A stretch of 10,797 nt of DNA from FW021-bin31 sp036278455 (GTDB lineage Bacteria > Bacteroidota > Bacteroidia > Chitinophagales > Chitinophagaceae): the NCBI GenBank assembly GCA_036278455.1, contig DASULB010000592.1, forward strand, positions 1 through 10,797. The letters run 5' to 3'. A program made the position numbers and the translations under genes. Position 1 is the first letter of the stretch. Each line of letters opens with the position of its first letter. Below, one piece after another: positions 8,001 to 10,797 of this stretch. The notes beneath the pieces are model-generated. The model worked only from the letters and a program-made list of their open reading frames with translations. It did not search any database and had not been told where the DNA came from.

Positions 8001-8206
8001 TTATATTTGGATTGTTACCATTGGCTTTGGCCACGGGGATCGGTGCGCAGGGAGACCGCTCAATAGGAACAAGTGCGGTTAGTGGTATGCTCATCGGCAC
8101 TATCACCGGGGTATTCGTCATTCCGACCTTATATATATTCTTCCAATGGATACAGGAAAAGATTACAGGTGTTCCTGAAGCAGCAAAGAAACTTGATAAC
8201 GGTTAA
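5066..8206 (+). CDS. RND multidrug efflux pump, inner-membrane subunit (AcrB/MexF-like, HAE1 family)
   Basis: A full-length proton-driven drug exporter of 1046 residues, the usual HAE1 size, working as a trimer in the inner membrane. It shows the N-terminal FIERPVLSTVVSI with TM1, then PVSQYPDIAPTTVSVSTTYPG (31-51) opening the porter domain. Six membrane segments (about 335-560) include TM4 with the paired acids Asp405-Asp406 in GLVVDDAIVVVEA. Residues 560-870 form the second periplasmic loop with PTGFIPKEDRG (559-569). The last six segments (870-1035) include TM10 with Lys938 in IGLLAKNAILIVEFA. The Asp-Asp-Lys proton relay is thus complete. GFSASGGFE (672-680) matches drug-pump rather than metal-pump members. 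Substrates cannot be predicted from this alone. The stop is followed 5 bases later by the outer-membrane factor gene. Confidence 0.96.
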   Translation: MLKKFIERPVLSTVVSIILVILGILSLVNLPVSQYPDIAPTTVSVSTTYPGADAATVLKSVIIPIEEQINGVEGMTYLTSTATNSGRAEITVYFKQSYDPDIAAVNVQNRVALASPLLPAEVKQIGVTTKKKQSSALMYLEFYSTNPEYGSKFIANYLNINVTPIIKRVDGVGDVSVYSSRTYAMRVWLQPDKLAAYGLEPSDITAAINAQSQEAAAGTLGENTGQTFSYTIRYSGRLDEVKQYENIVIKALGNGKFLRLKDVANIELGVQNYGVTSKTLGHPSIAMSINQTKGSNAHEIIDNIKEHLAQIKKNLPRGIKIFIPYDTNQFLNASIHKVVETLLEAFILVFLVIFIFLQDFRSTLIPAIAVPVSIIGTFFFLNLFGYSVNLLTLFALVLAIGLVVDDAIVVVEAVHAKLDEGATDVKKATITAMDEITGAIVSITLVMASVFLPVTFIQGTIGIFFKQFGVTLMTAIVISAVNALTLSPALCAVFLKPKSEEVKKKNVLQRFYMGFNVGFNATLNKYTKALSFLYRHKWVTPAIIILAGLGIWWASSTVPTGFIPKEDRGIVFMDIQLPIGSSLDATVNINNKVTKLVKQIPGVEGVSLVGGYSLLAGQGSNHGLGFIKLDDFKKRKGKDDESVDAITAKLFQVASNVNGAKILFFAPPSVPGFSASGGFEVNLLDKSGGSFKSLDKENQQFLQMLNKRPEIQYAQSSFSTDYPQYELNINVPLATQSGVDINSIFRTLQGYIGGIYTADFSKYGKQYRVYVQAPPTDRVKASDLNSMFVRTKSGEMTPITQFVSLKRVYGPQSVTRFNLYNSTKITGAAASGYTSGDALKAIQEVAKKLPANFGLAFSGLSREQVISSGQISIIFLLVVIFAFFVLAAQYESYVLPFSILLSVPLGIFGAYLGTMVMGLENNIYFQIAMIMLIGLLAKNAILIVEFAIQRRRQGETLLQSALDGAKVRLRPILMTSFAFIFGLLPLALATGIGAQGDRSIGTSAVSGMLIGTITGVFVIPTLYIFFQWIQEKITGVPEAAKKLDNG

Positions 8207-8211
8207 AGTGC

Positions 8212-9678
8212 ATGAAGAAAATAAGAAAGGATGTTTTCTATAAGATTAATCTTACAAAAATGTTTAAAAAATCAAATATACTAATTGCCTGTACAGTTTT
8301 GTTCATTCTGCCACTCAGCTCTTGTTATGTTACAAGAAAATATGAGCGGCCCAAAATGACTACTGAAAACCTTTACCGTACCGACAATTTGGCTGACAGT
8401 GTTTCCTTAACGACCGATAGCACTTCCATGGCGGAATTATCATGGAGAAATCTTTTTACCGATACACTTTTAAAGCAATATATCGATACCGCATTAAATA
8501 ACAATATTGATGTTCGGATAGCGCTTCAAAATATCAATATAGCAGCAGCATATGTAAAACAAAGTAAAGCTGAATTCGCGCCGGCTTTAAATGGTTCATT
8601 AGATATTGATTATACTAAGAATTCAAAGAACAGCGCTCTGGGCAGAATAAATAACGGTTCAATTGGCCAATTTCAGTTGGGCGCTAACTTATCCTGGGAA
8701 GCAGACATCTGGGGAAAGATTAAAGCCCAGGAACAAGCTGACCAAGCAGCCTATTTACAATCTATTGAAGCCCAAAGAGCCATAAAGACAAGGCTGGTAG
8801 CGGCTGTAGCAACTACCTACTATCAATTGATGATGCTGGATGCACAGATAAACATTACAAAAGCAAGTATTAAATCCAGGGACAGCAGTTTGCTCACAAC
8901 AAAAGCATTAAAAGAAGCCGGTCAATTAACGGCAGTAGCAGTTAAGCAAACAGAAGCACAATTATATCAGGCAAAACTCATCTTAATCAACCTAAAGCAA
9001 CAAGAAAGGGTGTTGGAAAATGCCCTTTGTCTGTTGCTCAACGAGCCATCTCATCCAATTAACAGAGGTATTCTAAAAGAACAAAGCATCAATACACCGT
9101 TAAAAATTGGCGTTCCCGCCGATTTACTGGCCAACCGTCCCGACGTTCGTGAAGCAGAATATGGGCTCATACAGGCGTTTGAACTAACGAATGTTGCTAA
9201 AAGCAATTTCTATCCTTCATTAACAATTACGGCTTCGGGTGGCATCCAAAGTACAGATCTAACAAACTGGTTCAGTTTAAATTCTCTTTTCTCCAGTATT
9301 GCAGGAGGCTTGTTACAGCCTATTCTAAACCACAGGCAAATCCGGACACAATACGAAGTAGCACAAAGCCAACAACAACAGTCCTTATTAAGATACCAGC
9401 AGGTGTTGCTCACATCGGGTAATGAAGTTTCCAATGCACTCTATGATTACCAATTACTATCCCAATCTATTGCATTACAAGAAAAACAATCCCAGGCTTA
9501 TCTGGTTGCAGTCAATTATTCAGAGCAACTGTTAATAAATGGCAGGGCCAATTATCTGGAAGTTTTGACGGCGAGGCAAAATGTTTTATCTACCCAATTA
9601 GACCTGGCAAATGCACGCTTTGAAAGGCTGGCCAGTATCATTCAGCTCTATGAGGCACTCGGAGGAGGGTGGCGTTAA
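8212..9678 (+). CDS. Outer-membrane efflux factor lipoprotein (TolC/OprM, NodT family)
   Basis: The outer-membrane channel of the tripartite pump. The lipobox LSSC puts the lipidated cysteine at residue 38, counted from ATG 8212. Two OEP repeats follow. The first contains the LSWEADIWGKIKAQ motif (160-173) and long helices to about 270. The second begins with VPADLLANRPDVREAEYGLI (301-320), then NFYPSLTITASGG (332-344), and ends with YLEVLTARQNVLSTQLDLAN (448-467) and LYEALGGGW. This order is typical of NodT-type factors. The start is uncertain: ATG 8212 is 5 bases after the pump stop but gives a 16-residue extension before the normal signal peptide, while ATG 8260 gives a textbook lipoprotein signal (MFKKSNILIACTVLFILPL, then SSC). 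I list the longer form. No T-rich terminator hairpin follows the stop. Confidence 0.94.
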   Translation: MKKIRKDVFYKINLTKMFKKSNILIACTVLFILPLSSCYVTRKYERPKMTTENLYRTDNLADSVSLTTDSTSMAELSWRNLFTDTLLKQYIDTALNNNIDVRIALQNINIAAAYVKQSKAEFAPALNGSLDIDYTKNSKNSALGRINNGSIGQFQLGANLSWEADIWGKIKAQEQADQAAYLQSIEAQRAIKTRLVAAVATTYYQLMMLDAQINITKASIKSRDSSLLTTKALKEAGQLTAVAVKQTEAQLYQAKLILINLKQQERVLENALCLLLNEPSHPINRGILKEQSINTPLKIGVPADLLANRPDVREAEYGLIQAFELTNVAKSNFYPSLTITASGGIQSTDLTNWFSLNSLFSSIAGGLLQPILNHRQIRTQYEVAQSQQQQSLLRYQQVLLTSGNEVSNALYDYQLLSQSIALQEKQSQAYLVAVNYSEQLLINGRANYLEVLTARQNVLSTQLDLANARFERLASIIQLYEALGGGWR

Positions 9679-9714
9679 TTCGCTCTTCTGTTTAAAACAA
9701 ACCATTTGGGTTAA

Positions 9715-9998
9715 GCAGCGTTCAGGTTAGCCGTATCAAAAATCAGTCGGGGATTAAAAAGCAAGGACTTAATTTGAGAACAAATGTTATTACCCTGCGG
9801 CATACCCTTAAATAACTTTGCACTTGCTGCTGAAGGCAAACTAAAGTTGGAGATCGAAAATGTTCGCCTGACCGGCATTGAAGCGTTATGGTCCAGGGCA
9901 GTGTCAGACTGAAAACGATTGGAGATTACAATATAAACAAATCACCCGGTATAGGTATCTTGCAAGGAAGAGGCTGAAAAGCAACGTTCAGGTTTAGC
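9715..9998 (+). repeat. Imperfect direct repeats flanking about 250 bases
   Basis: GCAGCGTTCAGG-TTAGC (9715-9731) and GCAACGTTCAGGTTTAGC (9981-9998) agree at 16 of 18 positions, counting one gap. AATCAG follows both copies within about 10 bases. They bracket the short DUF2141-like frame. They could be scars of an excision or a duplication, but coincidence cannot be excluded. Confidence 0.3.
9784..9912 (+). pseudogene. Possible remnant of a secreted DUF2141-like protein
   Basis: A 42-residue frame from ATG 9784. Its middle reads FALAAEGKLKLEIENVR, which looks like a signal-peptide end (ALAA, then E) followed by the first beta strand of small secreted Bacteroidota proteins such as DUF2141 members. 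The N-terminus is too polar for a good signal peptide, and the frame stops after about 26 residues of mature sequence, whereas the family usually has over 100. The similarity is from memory and short, so this could also be a chance frame. Confidence 0.22.
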
Positions 9999-10165
9999 TT
10001 TTAATCAGGCTTGGCGAAAAGGATGGGGGGCGATCATCCGTAATGGGATCCCTCCGAAGTCTTAGCCCGCTATGCGCTATTTTAAAGCACCTTTACGCCA
10101 GGATACCCCTATACGCTCACGAAGAGAATTCTCGCCGGATAAAAAAAGAACATGCTTAAGGAATT

Positions 10166-10173
10166 TATTTTTA
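10166..10173 (+). promoter_or_regulatory. Weak -7-like element before the sigma factor gene
   Basis: TATTTTTA differs from TAnnTTTG only at the last base and ends 16 bases before the ATG at 10190. The surrounding A/T-rich stretch fits a promoter, but no -33 TTG is seen. Confidence 0.3.
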
Positions 10174-10189
10174 CATTAGTCCTTAGGTT

Positions 10190-10794
10190 ATGGACATGGT
10201 TACCTCATATCATGAGCATGAATTTCTCAGGCGGATCTCGGAAGCGGACCAGGTAGCATTTAACAGGTTATTTGAACAGTACCGTAACTGGTTATTCAGC
10301 TATTTATACAAATAACCAAGCCAAAGGAAACCACTGAGGGAATTCGTATTGGACGTTTTTCTAAAGATATGGACAGGACGGTCCATTCTTCCGGGAATAG
10401 ACAACTTGGAAGCCTTCCTCTTCCGCGTCGCCCGTAATAAGGCGCTGGATTTCCTCCGGTGGACGCAAAAAAGCAAGCTGCAGCAAATGGAATTATGGAA
10501 CCGGATGCAGGAAATGGCCTCAGAATCGACGGACCATCAGTTGTTGTTAGCCGATACGGAATCCTCTATCCGGCAGACAGTTGCCGGCTTTCACCGCAAC
10601 GCAAAGCTGTTTTTCAGCTCAGCCGGGAACAAGGCCTTACCTATGAACAAATAGCAAAACGTCTTCAAATATCGACCAACACTATCCGCAACCATCTGGC
10701 AGCTTCCCTGCAATTCATCCGTTCCCACCTGGACCCAGATCTGACAAGGATCCTACTGATTCCCCTATATACAGCGATCAGCGCCCGGGCATAA
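10190..10794 (+). pseudogene. ECF-type RNA polymerase sigma factor, broken by three frameshifts
   Basis: Read across frames this is a whole Bacteroidota ECF sigma factor of about 200 residues. Region 2 begins EFLRRISEADQVAFNRLFEQ and continues into WLFSYLYK. A linker, ITKPKETTE, lies in a second frame. Region 2 then goes on as VLDVFLKIWTGR and FLFRVARNKALDFLRW in a third. Region 4 is LSPQRKAVFQLSREQGLTYE with QIAKRLQISTNTIRNHL, ending ISARA at TAA 10792-10794. The frame is lost at three points. One A is missing in the AAA at 10310-10312, giving TAA at 10313-10315. One extra G lies in GGG at 10338-10340. One C is missing near 10586-10589. The first two nearly cancel and the third is uncompensated. 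As read it cannot make a working sigma factor. Such genes usually precede a FecR anti-sigma and a SusC/SusD pair, which would lie beyond the window. Confidence 0.85.
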
Positions 10795-10797
10795 TAT

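Larger units (their letters stand above)
9679..10189. other. Intergenic region between the efflux operon and the sigma factor
   Basis: About 510 bases with no intact gene of normal size. It holds a possible truncated secreted-protein frame (9784-9912), imperfect direct repeats near 9715 and 9981, and a G-rich patch with short GGATG/CATCC arms (10020-10039). No clear terminator for the efflux operon was found. The only candidate after 9678, AACC-ATTTG-GGTT, has four base pairs and no T-run. Confidence 0.5.

Noticed and set aside
9679..9720. Terminator for the efflux operon
   Set aside because: The only hairpin, AACC-ATTTG-GGTT, has four pairs and no T-run.
9813..9820. TAACTTTG, an exact -7 consensus match after the efflux operon
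   Set aside because: No supported gene follows it, it falls inside the possible remnant frame, and six fixed bases are expected by chance several times in a window this size.
1..10797. CRISPR array, tRNA/rRNA genes, insertion sequences, retroelements
   Set aside because: I saw no regularly spaced repeats, no cloverleaf sequences, and no transposase, integrase or reverse transcriptase motifs on either strand.

Overview
The window looks like chromosomal DNA from a member of the Bacteroidota, probably Sphingobacteriaceae or a near relative. The reasons are two close matches to the Bacteroidota -7 promoter element (TAnnTTTG) placed just before genes, weak or absent Shine-Dalgarno sequences, Bacteroidota-type RND efflux subunits, and a Bacteroidota-type ECF sigma factor. 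All supported genes are on the + strand.

Layout. 1-376: no convincing gene, ending in a good -7 element. 377-2247: a zinc-free NADPH:quinone-type oxidoreductase followed 5 bases later by an AraC-family regulator, a likely two-gene operon. 2441-2995: a small RBBP9/YdeN-like serine hydrolase with a GTG start. 2996-3423: non-coding DNA with inverted repeats and a -7 element. 3424-3873: a degraded GbsR/MarR-like regulator. 3926-9678: a complete tripartite RND efflux operon (periplasmic adaptor lipoprotein, inner-membrane pump, outer-membrane factor) with gaps of 9 and 5 bases. 9679-10189: mostly non-coding, with a possible fragment of a secreted DUF2141-like protein and a pair of imperfect direct repeats. 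10190-10794: an ECF sigma factor gene broken by three single-base frameshifts.

How the parts fit. The adaptor, pump and outer-membrane factor should assemble into one envelope-spanning, proton-driven exporter. The gene just upstream sits where Bacteroidota often keep the local regulator of such pumps, but its winged-helix region carries many prolines and polar residues where the family (from memory) has hydrophobic ones. It may no longer repress, which would leave the pump derepressed. The sigma factor at the right end is also dead as read. The efflux, oxidoreductase, AraC and hydrolase genes have intact frames and motifs.

I found no clearly new biological system. The points most worth checking are the substitution pattern in the pump regulator and the clustered frameshifts in the sigma factor gene.
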